From Natrialbaceae archaeon B1-Br10_E2g27 (GTDB lineage Archaea > Halobacteriota > Halobacteria > Halobacteriales > Natrialbaceae): DNA of 12,647 bases. Positions within the stretch are counted from its first letter, which is position 1. Every line of letters starts with the position of its first letter. Below, piece after piece: positions 6,955-12,647 of this stretch. The notes below the pieces were generated by a model. It made no database searches. It was not told the origin of the DNA and saw only the letters and a list, made by a program, of their open reading frames with translations. The stretch spans positions 1 to 12,647 of the forward strand of contig LKMM01000039.1 of the NCBI GenBank assembly GCA_001563885.1. Reading direction: 5' to 3'. A program made the translations under genes and the position numbers.

Positions 6955-7925
6955 CTGACTCCCCGATACGAACCCGCAGTACCGAGCGACGCCAGACCGA
7001 GCGCGAGGAGTCACCCGCGAGGGACGAGCGCGAGCGCTGCCCCGAATGTGAGGGACGACTCGTCTCGGATGCCGAACACGCCGAGACGGTCTGTGAGGAC
7101 TGCGGACTCGTCGTCGACGAACAAGAAATCGACCGCGGCCCCGAGTGGCGGGCCTTCGACGCCGCGGAAAAAGATCAAAAATCCCGCGTCGGTGCGCCAA
7201 CGACCAACATGATGCACGACCAGGGGCTGTCGACCAACATCGGCTGGCAGGATAAAGATGCCTACGGCAAATCCCTCTCGAGTCGCCAGCGCCAGAAGAT
7301 GCAACGGCTTCGAACCTGGAACGAACGATTTCGAACTCGCGATAGCAAAGAACGCAACTTAAAACAGGCTCTCGGTGAGATCGACCGGATGGCCTCCGCG
7401 CTTGGGCTCCCCGAGAACGTCCGCGAGACGGCGAGTGTCATCTACCGACGCGCTTTGGAGGACGATCTGCTGCCGGGTCGGTCGATCGAAGGCGTCGCCA
7501 CTGCCTCGCTGTATGCCGCTGCTCGCCAGGCCGGCACCCCGCGTAGCCTCGACGAAATCACCGCCGTCAGCCGTGTCGAAAAAGACGAGATCGCTCGCAC
7601 CTACCGGTATGTCATCCGTGAACTCGGACTCGAGGTCAAACCCGCGGATCCCGAAAGCTACGTCCCCCGGTTTGCAAGCGATCTTGAACTCTCCGAAGAG
7701 ACCGAACGTCGGGCCCGCCAGTTGCTCAAAACCGCCAAAGACACTGGCATCCACAGCGGCAAATCGCCGGTCGGCCTCGCTGCGGCCGCCGTCTACGCTG
7801 GGGCACTCTTGACCAACGAGAAGGTGACCCAAAACGACGTCAGCGAGGTCGCGAGCATCTCGGAGGTTACCATCCGCAACCGGTATCACGAACTACTCGA
7901 GGCAGAAGAGCAGACGGTCGCCTGA
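6951..7925 (+). CDS. tfb: Transcription initiation factor IIB (TFB)
   Basis: TFB binds the TBP-TATA complex and the BRE and recruits archaeal RNA polymerase. The 324-aa product has an N-terminal zinc ribbon with C30, C33, C48 and C51, then the B-reader/linker (RGPEWRAFDAAEKDQKSRVG, about 60-80), then two cyclin-like repeats at roughly 120-215 and 220-315. The second ends in a helix-turn-helix (DVSEVASISEVTIRNRYHEL) for BRE contact. Length is normal. The start ATG 6951 gives a 29-residue acidic/basic tail before the ribbon. Haloarchaea carry several TFB paralogues; which one this is cannot be told from the window. A TATA box and a possible 16-codon leader ORF precede it, and a strong hairpin follows 18 bases after the stop. 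Confidence 0.96.
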   Translation: MTDSPIRTRSTERRQTEREESPARDERERCPECEGRLVSDAEHAETVCEDCGLVVDEQEIDRGPEWRAFDAAEKDQKSRVGAPTTNMMHDQGLSTNIGWQDKDAYGKSLSSRQRQKMQRLRTWNERFRTRDSKERNLKQALGEIDRMASALGLPENVRETASVIYRRALEDDLLPGRSIEGVATASLYAAARQAGTPRSLDEITAVSRVEKDEIARTYRYVIRELGLEVKPADPESYVPRFASDLELSEETERRARQLLKTAKDTGIHSGKSPVGLAAAAVYAGALLTNEKVTQNDVSEVASISEVTIRNRYHELLEAEEQTVA

Positions 7926-7943
7926 TACGGTCTGTTGTAATTC

Positions 7944-7986
7944 TTTACCGGTGATCGCCGCCCCGTTCGGGTCGATCACCGGTAAA
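7944..7986. terminator. Strong hairpin after TFB (perfect 14-bp stem)
   Basis: TTTACCGGTGATCG (7944-7957) and its exact complement CGATCACCGGTAAA (7973-7986) enclose 15 bases, in which CCC-GTTC-GGG can pair further. It begins 18 bases after the TFB stop. Archaeal termination mainly uses U-tracts and none follows here, so it may act as a 3'-end stabiliser, processing site or protein-binding palindrome rather than a classical terminator. Confidence 0.55.
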
Positions 7987-7987
7987 A

Positions 7988-7997
7988 CGTTATAACG
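7988..7997. repeat. Perfect 10-bp palindrome CGTTATAACG
   Basis: CGTTATAACG lies one base after the large hairpin. It could be an operator half of a promoter (GTTATAAC is TATA-like) or part of the structured region. It has no evident partner gene within 150 bp. Confidence 0.3.
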
Positions 7998-8040
7998 ATC
8001 CATATGATAGGGCTGTTGTCCCGAGTTGGCCGACAATCCC

Positions 8041-8062
8041 CCAGCAGGGACGACTCTGCTGG
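8041..8062. repeat. Hairpin-forming inverted repeat CCAGCAG/CTGCTGG
   Basis: CCAGCAG (8041-8047) pairs exactly with CTGCTGG (8056-8062) over an 8-base loop. Just upstream, TTGTC (8016-8020) and GACAA (8032-8036), flanked by GGG and CCC, can form another imperfect hairpin. Together with 7944-7986 the gap between TFB and the microprotein gene is unusually rich in pairing. The remaining stretch (8063-8174) shows nothing I can name. Confidence 0.4.
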
Positions 8063-8177
8063 CCTCCGATAGTTCGATAATAGGGTATTGAACGCGCTCA
8101 AGAACGTATTACTTCCGCCTCCGGCTCGCTAATCGGTCCATACTCATTACAGTCTATTTTGATGATACGTTTCGATG

Positions 8178-8297
8178 ATGTGTGACAACTGTGCGTCGAC
8201 CGATGAGATCGCCTTTACGCTGACAACCCACGTCGAGCGAGGGGAACCGGTCCACCTTCATTTTTGCTCGAGTGAGTGTCTCGATGTGTGGACCTAA
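8178..8297 (+). CDS. 39-aa four-cysteine zinc-finger-like microprotein
   Basis: ATG 8178 to TAA 8295-8297 encodes 39 residues starting MCDNC and ending FCSSECLDVWT. The cysteines are C2-x2-C5 and C30-x3-C34, the spacing of small treble-clef or TRASH-like zinc-binding proteins common in haloarchaea, where many are regulators or adaptor proteins. An in-frame ATG at 8175 would add one Met. No Shine-Dalgarno is present. TATTTTG at 8155-8161 is AT-rich but a little close to serve as the TATA box of a leaderless transcript. The middle (residues 9-29) would be a beta-hairpin with H18, H26 and H28. The four-ligand pattern and good halophile codon use support a real gene; its function is unknown. Confidence 0.7.
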   Translation: MCDNCASTDEIAFTLTTHVERGEPVHLHFCSSECLDVWT

Positions 8298-8300
8298 CCG

Positions 8301-8329
8301 GTCGACAGACGATAGTGATATCTGTCGAC
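8301..8329. terminator. Inverted repeat GTCGACAGA/TCTGTCGAC after the microprotein gene
   Basis: A perfect 9-bp inverted repeat (8301-8309 and 8321-8329) with an 11-base loop starts three bases after the TAA. It could be a 3' stem-loop of the microprotein transcript or an operator for the downstream hydrolase gene. No U-tract follows. Confidence 0.4.
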
Positions 8330-8401
8330 GAAGCATACTGTCTGAAACCGAGGGCGGGCCAGGGCTGAGATTGAAATCGATTCCCGTCGTCACTCGACGC
8401 C

Positions 8402-9289
8402 ATGGACTCGAGTGTCGACATCGCCGAAACGGTCGGTCGCTCGGAGTATCGAACGGTAAACGGCGTTCGACTCCATACCATCGTCGCTGGCAACGCGGAG
8501 AACCCGCTCGTCGTTCTCTTACACGGGTTTCCGGAGTGCTGGCTGACCTGGCATCGACATATCGAACCGCTGGTCGACGCCGGCTATCGGGTGCTGGTTC
8601 CAGACCAGCGCGGCTACAATCGAAGCGACAGTCCTCGACGCGTTCGAGCCTACCGCACGAGCGAACTCTCGACCGATATCGCCGAGTTGATCGCAAGCGA
8701 GAGCCGGGAGTCGGCACACGTCGTCGGGCACGACTGGGGTGGGGTCGTCGCCTGGGATCTGGCGCTTCGGCGTCCCGCTGTCGTCGACCGACTCGTCGTT
8801 GTCAATGCACCACATCCAACGGCCTACCGTGAGCACCTGCTTGCAAATCCAGATCAGCTTCGTCGAAGCTGGTATGCGGCCGTCTTTCAACTCCCACGGC
8901 TTCCCGAATACGTCTGTCGTCTCGGAGACTTTCGTCTCCTCGAGGGGGCCCTTCGTGGACAGACAGGCCCAGAAACGATCCCCGATGAGTTGCTGGAACG
9001 ATACAAACATGCCTGGAGTCGAGACGGTGTCCTTTCGGGGATGCTACACTGGTATCGCGCCGCATTTCGCTATCCGCCGACGTACGACAGGAACCGAATA
9101 TCCCCGCCGACGCTCGTCTTCTGGGGGGTGTCCGATCCCGCACTGAGTCGGTGGCTTGCAGTCGAGAGCTATCACCACTGTGTTGAGGGCTCTCTCGAGT
9201 TCGTATCGGCCGGTCACTGGGTACCACACGAACTGCCCGATCGAACAACAGCATCAATACGCCGACACTTCACCACCGAAACGAACTGA
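8402..9289 (+). CDS. Alpha/beta hydrolase, epoxide hydrolase type
   Basis: The 295-aa protein has the full layout of Asp-nucleophile alpha/beta hydrolases: oxyanion motif HGFPE (41-45), nucleophile elbow GHDWGG with D111, a helical cap at about 135-225, acid D245 (WGVSDPA) and base H272 (AGHWVPHE). Y218 in the cap motif HWYRAAF fits the tyrosine that positions the epoxide oxygen, which favours epoxide hydrolase over haloalkane or fluoroacetate dehalogenases; the substrate is unknown. The chosen ATG 8402 puts about 35 residues before HGFPE, normal for the family. TTGAAA at 8371-8376 is a weak TATA candidate at leaderless spacing. The gene is alone, with hairpin-forming repeats on both sides. 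Confidence 0.85.
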   Translation: MDSSVDIAETVGRSEYRTVNGVRLHTIVAGNAENPLVVLLHGFPECWLTWHRHIEPLVDAGYRVLVPDQRGYNRSDSPRRVRAYRTSELSTDIAELIASESRESAHVVGHDWGGVVAWDLALRRPAVVDRLVVVNAPHPTAYREHLLANPDQLRRSWYAAVFQLPRLPEYVCRLGDFRLLEGALRGQTGPETIPDELLERYKHAWSRDGVLSGMLHWYRAAFRYPPTYDRNRISPPTLVFWGVSDPALSRWLAVESYHHCVEGSLEFVSAGHWVPHELPDRTTASIRRHFTTETN

Positions 9290-9319
9290 TACTGCGGCTG
9301 TTGTGGACCAGCCTCTCTG

Positions 9320-9344
9320 TCCTCGAACGCCGACTGCTCGAGGA
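9320..9344. terminator. Weak hairpin TCCTCGA/TCGAGGA after the hydrolase gene
   Basis: A 7-bp inverted repeat (9320-9326 and 9338-9344) with an 11-base loop lies about 30 bases after the hydrolase stop and is followed by TTTG. It may be a transcript end. The arm contains CTCGA, which is very common here, so chance is quite possible. Confidence 0.25.
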
Positions 9345-9450
9345 TTTGCCAATCTCTCGTGGGTACGACGAGGCGGCCACAACCGGTGGATTCGTGATCG
9401 GCCGGAGGGTCCGGTGATCGCTATTCTCACGGTGCTGGAATGGGGGCGGA

Positions 9451-9457
9451 TATATTC
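9451..9457 (+). promoter_or_regulatory. Putative TATA box (TATATTC) of the Bat-like gene
   Basis: TATATTC stands out in a G-rich context (GGGGGCGGA before it). It is centred about 35 bases before ATG 9489, giving a predicted 5' UTR of about 10 bases. The rest of the 199-bp gap shows no other feature apart from the hairpin at 9320-9344. Confidence 0.5.
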
Positions 9458-9488
9458 GTCGTCAAACTCCCTAGACGGGTATACTCGC

Positions 9489-10163
9489 ATGGCCCAGGCG
9501 ACTCTTACGATAACGATGCCAGATGAACTCTGGATCCAGCAGGTTTCGACGGCGTTTCCCAAAGCAACCCTTCGGGTGCTGGCGGCCGTCCCGGGAGCGG
9601 ACTCCGGGTTCGCACTCGTCCGTATCGCCGGGTCGGACGTCGCCACCATCGTCGAGGAGCTACGCAGTCATCCACAGATATCCGACCTCACGCCGCTCCA
9701 GTGGAGCGATACCGAGGTGACGGCCCACTTCGAGACGACCGCGTCGCTTTTGTTTTTCGCTGTACGGGACTCCAGGATGCCGATCGAACTCCCCATCGAG
9801 ATCGTCGACGGTGAGGCAACCATCGACGTCACCGGCTCCCGAGAGCAACTCGCCGAACTCGCTGGCCAACTCGAGGACCGTGGCCTCACATACCGTATCG
9901 AACACGTTCGTGAACGACCTCACGAGCGTCAACTCCTCTCGGACCGACAGCTCGAAGTCGTCGTCGCGGCCGTCGAGGAAGGCTACTACGACACGCCGCG
10001 GCGGTGTTCGCTAACGGAACTTGCAGACCACCTCGGCATCGCCAAATCAACCTGCAGCGAGACACTCCATCGAGCAGAAGAGACCATCGTCAAACGGTTC
10101 GTCGATGAAATTCCCGGCCTCGAGGACCCAGACTCACTCGAGGAGACACTCACGACGAACTAA
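9489..10163 (+). CDS. Bat-like HTH_10 family transcriptional regulator
   Basis: This 224-aa protein resembles the C-terminal half of bacterio-opsin activator (Bat). Residues 1-145 match the alternating strand/helix domain that precedes the DNA-binding part in this family (QATLTITMPDELWIQQ at the start). Residues about 149-205 are the HTH_10 domain: LSDRQLEVVVAAVEEGYYDTPR, then the helix-turn-helix LTELADHLGIAKSTCSETLHRAEE. It has no PAS or GAF sensor, so it may respond through the N-terminal domain or a partner. ATG 9489 is chosen because the upstream open frame has no family similarity. It lies 249 bp upstream of the Fe-S/NrfD genes in the same direction. The analogous DmsR gene precedes the DMSO reductase genes in Halobacterium, so local regulation is a reasonable inference. 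Confidence 0.85.
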   Translation: MAQATLTITMPDELWIQQVSTAFPKATLRVLAAVPGADSGFALVRIAGSDVATIVEELRSHPQISDLTPLQWSDTEVTAHFETTASLLFFAVRDSRMPIELPIEIVDGEATIDVTGSREQLAELAGQLEDRGLTYRIEHVRERPHERQLLSDRQLEVVVAAVEEGYYDTPRRCSLTELADHLGIAKSTCSETLHRAEETIVKRFVDEIPGLEDPDSLEETLTTN

Positions 10164-10248
10164 TCGCTCGGGATGTCTGATTCGACCGGGTGTTCACTCT
10201 ACGGACTGGCGTCTCACTTTCGTGCCGAACCGAGTGGTCAAATCTTGC

Positions 10249-10260
10249 CGAACATGTTCG
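10249..10260. promoter_or_regulatory. Perfect 12-bp palindrome CGAACATGTTCG, candidate operator
   Basis: The palindrome lies in the gap between the Bat-like gene and the Fe-S gene, about 90 bp upstream of the TATA box. A perfect 12-mer suits a dimeric regulator. It is as yet unsupported by a second identical copy in the window. Confidence 0.35.
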
Positions 10261-10316
10261 CCTCTGTTCTCAAGGGCTGGAAATTGAGTCGACAGTTCAT
10301 GAGGATAACGTTGCGA

Positions 10317-10326
10317 GGTTCGAACC
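10317..10326. promoter_or_regulatory. Perfect 10-bp palindrome GGTTCGAACC, candidate activator site
   Basis: It lies 22 bp upstream of the TATA box at 10349, just upstream of the BRE position, where activators of haloarchaeal promoters often bind. Like the 12-mer at 10249 it contains GTTC/GAAC half-sites, but in the opposite arrangement. Confidence 0.35.
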
Positions 10327-10348
10327 AGAGCACCCACAAATGATGGTA

Positions 10349-10357
10349 TTAAAATAT
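10349..10357 (+). promoter_or_regulatory. TATA box (TTAAAATAT) of the Fe-S/NrfD operon
   Basis: TTAAAATAT is the most AT-rich element in the gap. Transcription is predicted near 10378, leaving a leader of about 35 bases that holds GAGGTG (10397-10402), ten bases before the ATG, as a likely ribosome binding site. The leader also contains a 7-codon frame, ATG 10393 to TGA 10414-10416 (MRGVVYE), which overlaps the start codon. Confidence 0.6.
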
Positions 10358-10412
10358 GGGTCGCTGTGTAACCACTTGGTGATAGAATCCTTATGAGAGG
10401 TGTGGTCTACGA

Positions 10413-12050
10413 ATGAGTACGGACGACGAATCGTTCCACCCGCTCGGCAGCGAGTGGGAGGGGGAACTCGAGGAGATGCTCGATGATACCGAGTACGATA
10501 CGGATCTCGGGCTCGAGATGGCCAAAGACGCGATGCGGGTCACGAAAGGCGAACTCTCCGAGGCCGAGTTCCACGAAAAGTATCACGACGACGTGATGGC
10601 CGAATTCGGCGAGGACCAGCGTCCGACCCAGGAGGCCTACGAGCAGGCGAAAGCGGTCGAAGACGGCACGTTCTCCCGAATGCTTGATAAGTTCGACGGC
10701 GACGGCGAGGATGGTCGCCGTGACATGATGAAGAAGATGGGCGTCGGTGGTGCGGCGTTCGTCGGACTCAGTGCGTGGTCGGCTTCCGAGGATCCGGATC
10801 CAGAAGCGAGCGTCTCGACGGCACAGGAAGACGCCGAACAGCGAGACATCCAGTGGGGGATGACCCTCGATTTAGAGCAGTGTGATGGCTGTCTTTCCTG
10901 TGTCACCGCCTGTGCCAACGAAAACCAACTCGATTCGGGGGTCAACTGGATGTACGTCCTCGATTACGAGGATGGTGGTGCGGATACGAGCCGAAATCGG
11001 CTCATCCGACCGTGCCAGCACTGTACTGATGCCCCCTGTGAGAAAGTGTGTCCGACGACGGCCCGTCACACCCGCGAATCCGACGGCCTCGTCCTGACTG
11101 ATTACGACGTCTGTATCGGCTGTCGGTACTGTCAGGTTGCCTGTCCCTACGGCGTCAACTACTTCCAGTGGGAAGAGCCGGAAGTCCCAGAGACGGCAAT
11201 CGCAGACCACATGGGAGTCGAACCCGGCGAAGAGGGCGACCACATGATGTCCCAGGGCCGGTGGGTCGACAGTCGTGCCCCACGTGGTGTGATGAGCAAG
11301 TGTACGATGTGTCCGACCCGCCAGGACGGCAACATGGGCGAAGGAAGCATTGGGACAACCGCCTGTCAGGACGCCTGCCCACCCGGAGCGATCCAGTTCG
11401 GAAACGTCCACGACGACCTAAGCGACGCCTCGAAGTACGCTGACAACCCAAGCCGTGGCCGCGCACTCTGGAACATCAACCCGCCATCGGCAAGCGAACT
11501 CGAGGAAGAGTTAGATGGCGTCGACGACGACCTTGAGTCCGTCCTCGAGGCAACGGATCTCGACGAGGACGAGCTCGCCTTCATGCTCGCGATCGATATT
11601 ACCGCCGAAGAGATGGGTGCACGACCCGATAACGGTGAACAGAGTCAGATTGCTGACCGCGAAGACGACGTCTCCGACGCTCTCGGTGCCCTCGAAGACC
11701 ACGGTCTCGACCTCGACAGTCCGGACGTCCTCGTTCCGCTCGGACTTGCCGACGAACCGGACGACGACGGGGAGTTCGACGGGCCAGATGAGGACGACGC
11801 CCAGAACCTCCTCGAAAACGAGGTGGGTTCGCCGGAGTCGAACTTCAAACTGCTCGAGGATATCGGAACCAACCCGAACATTACGTACCTCGGCAATGAG
11901 CCCGGGCCACGGGCCGAACAGGTCGACGGGCCTGTCGCATACGAGGACGTGAATTACCAGGGTCATCACGGCGAAGAAGTCGACATTGTCGACGACCGGA
12001 AAGAGGTCCTAGATGAGTACACCGTCGGTCTCACCGGGAGGTCACTATGA
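10413..12050 (+). CDS. Large 16-cysteine [4Fe-4S] electron-transfer subunit (PsrB/DmsB-like core)
   Basis: This 545-aa protein has a PsrB/DmsB-like core carrying four [4Fe-4S] motifs: C157/160/163/167, C201/204/209/213, C234/237/240/244 and C297/300/318/322. It should pass electrons between a catalytic subunit and the NrfD-type membrane protein encoded next. The family core is normally about 200-250 aa. Here an acidic 100-residue N-terminal domain comes first. A twin-arginine-like segment follows (R102 R103, then KKMGVGGAAFVGL to about 122). Later, a very acidic stretch of about 117 residues (359-475) splits NPSRGRALWNINPP from the family's terminal motif FKLLEDIGTNPNITYL (478-493). The start ATG 10413 has GAGGTG upstream. 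The stop overlaps the next ATG as ATGA. The catalytic partner is not visible; exact enzyme identity is unknown. Confidence 0.88.
   Translation: MSTDDESFHPLGSEWEGELEEMLDDTEYDTDLGLEMAKDAMRVTKGELSEAEFHEKYHDDVMAEFGEDQRPTQEAYEQAKAVEDGTFSRMLDKFDGDGEDGRRDMMKKMGVGGAAFVGLSAWSASEDPDPEASVSTAQEDAEQRDIQWGMTLDLEQCDGCLSCVTACANENQLDSGVNWMYVLDYEDGGADTSRNRLIRPCQHCTDAPCEKVCPTTARHTRESDGLVLTDYDVCIGCRYCQVACPYGVNYFQWEEPEVPETAIADHMGVEPGEEGDHMMSQGRWVDSRAPRGVMSKCTMCPTRQDGNMGEGSIGTTACQDACPPGAIQFGNVHDDLSDASKYADNPSRGRALWNINPPSASELEEELDGVDDDLESVLEATDLDEDELAFMLAIDITAEEMGARPDNGEQSQIADREDDVSDALGALEDHGLDLDSPDVLVPLGLADEPDDDGEFDGPDEDDAQNLLENEVGSPESNFKLLEDIGTNPNITYLGNEPGPRAEQVDGPVAYEDVNYQGHHGEEVDIVDDRKEVLDEYTVGLTGRSL
12036..12042 (+). 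promoter_or_regulatory. Shine-Dalgarno GGGAGGT of the NrfD-type gene
   Basis: GGGAGGT lies four bases before ATG 12047, inside the end of the Fe-S gene. It fixes the start of the overlapping membrane-subunit gene and supports coupled expression. Confidence 0.75.
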
Positions 12051-12647
12051 GTACGAAAACGCCAACCGAAGCCGACATTCTCCGCCCAATCAAAAAGCCC
12101 ACCAAAAAATACATCGCGCTGTTCGGTGCGGCCGGGGCGGCATTTGGCCTGTTCCTCCTCCTTTGGGCCTACCAGCTCTGGGAAGGCATGGCCGTTACGG
12201 GCCTTTCGGACTGGGGGTCCGGCGGTGGTGTAACCTGGGGGCTGTATATCGGTGCGTTCATCTGGTGGGTCGGGATTGCCCACGGCGGCATCATCCTGTC
12301 GGCGGCTGTGCGACTGCTCGGGATGGATCGATACATGCCCGTTGCCCGCCTCGCAGAGATGCTGACGCTTGCCGGCCTTTCGGCGGCTGGCTTTTACGTC
12401 ATCGTCCACATGGGCCGTCCCGACCGGATGGTCACGAGCGTGCTAGGTCACTATCACATCACGGTCAACAACTCGCCGCTGGTGTGGGACGTGACCGTTA
12501 TTACGGCGTATTTCGTCCTGACGGCGACGTATCTGGGCCTGACGCTTCGATACGACGTCTCCCGAATGCGCGATCAGTTGCCTGACATCCTCTCGCCGGT
12601 GTACAAGATGATTACCCTCGGCTACAGCAAAAAAGAAGACGAGGTCA
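12047..12647 (+). CDS. nrfD: NrfD/PsrC-type membrane subunit (3' end outside window)
   Basis: The first 200 residues of an integral membrane, quinone-interacting subunit are present; the frame stays open to the window end. Hydrophobic segments lie at about 22-45, 62-91, 100-122 and 145-165. The loop GRPDRMVTSVLGHYHITVNN followed by SPLVWDV (123-149) is the family signature, the region that helps form the quinone site in PsrC. The cytoplasmic N terminus is lysine-rich (RPIKKPTKKY). The ATG is fixed by GGGAGGT and the ATGA overlap with the Fe-S gene. Such a pair occurs in polysulfide reductase-like, DMSO/nitrite reductase-like and alternative complex III-like systems; the missing downstream genes would decide which. 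Confidence 0.88.
   Translation, partial: MSTKTPTEADILRPIKKPTKKYIALFGAAGAAFGLFLLLWAYQLWEGMAVTGLSDWGSGGGVTWGLYIGAFIWWVGIAHGGIILSAAVRLLGMDRYMPVARLAEMLTLAGLSAAGFYVIVHMGRPDRMVTSVLGHYHITVNNSPLVWDVTVITAYFVLTATYLGLTLRYDVSRMRDQLPDILSPVYKMITLGYSKKEDEV

Noticed and set aside
7011..7304. Minus-strand frame opposite the TFB zinc ribbon
   Set aside because: It is the shadow of TFB and has no start signal or domain.
9299..9381. Distant 7-bp repeat GTTGTGG/CCACAAC in the gap before the Bat-like gene
   Set aside because: Arms are 70 bp apart and short, which is expected by chance.
9156..9488. N-terminal extension of the Bat-like gene into the hydrolase gene
   Set aside because: The translation has no family similarity. 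A TATA box at 9451 and the MAQATLTI start at 9489 fit a normal gene beginning.
10317..10326. GGTTCGAACC as a tRNA T-arm or an att-site remnant of a tRNA gene
   Set aside because: The flanks do not form the acceptor, D or anticodon arms, and no integrase or repeat copy is seen. It is kept only as a palindrome.

Overview
The window is haloarchaeal chromosomal DNA. The sequence is GC-rich, the proteins are strongly acidic, and Leu-Glu is written almost always as CTCGAG. CTAG is very rare (six copies seen). There is an archaeal TFB, an archaeal-type short GatA, a Bat-type HTH_10 regulator and many leaderless-looking starts. CTCGAG abundance suggests a member of Natrialbales (Natrialba, Haloterrigena or Natronorubrum-like), but genus is inference only.

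Layout. (1) 1-3441, plus strand: the end of a menaquinone operon, menA (5' end outside the window), menC and menE, joined by 4-bp GTGA stop/start overlaps. (2) 3498-4682, plus strand: an NRDE/TANGO2-family protein and a small winged-helix regulator. The second follows a TATA box that overlaps the preceding stop codon and a possible 16-codon leader ORF. (3) 4707-6770, minus strand: an unrecognised 144-aa protein with its own AT-rich promoter, then gatA and gatC (2 nt apart; gatC is transcribed first), two subunits of the tRNA amidotransferase. (4) 6878-8297, plus strand: a transcription factor B gene, again behind a TATA box and a 16-codon mini-ORF that overlaps its start, then about 250 bp of non-coding DNA with strong hairpins, then a 39-aa four-cysteine zinc-finger-like microprotein. 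(5) 8402-9289, plus strand: an alpha/beta hydrolase of epoxide-hydrolase type. (6) 9489-12647, plus strand: a Bat-like HTH_10 regulator, a 249-bp gap with two perfect palindromes and a TATA box, then a large 16-cysteine iron-sulfur protein overlapping by ATGA an NrfD/PsrC-type membrane subunit that runs off the end.

How they fit together. menA-menC-menE make the menaquinone used by respiratory complexes. The Fe-S/NrfD pair at the other end is the electron-transfer and quinone-reacting part of such a complex. Its catalytic subunit is not in the window and may lie downstream. The Bat-like gene directly upstream is a candidate regulator of the pair, as with DmsR next to the haloarchaeal DMSO reductase genes. 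The middle section is housekeeping: GatCA and TFB.

No mobile element, CRISPR array, tRNA or rRNA was seen. The points most worth a second look are the unusual Fe-S protein (internal twin-arginine segment and a 117-residue acidic insertion), the short ORFs that overlap three gene starts, the structured DNA between TFB and the microprotein, and the missing A10 lysine in MenE.
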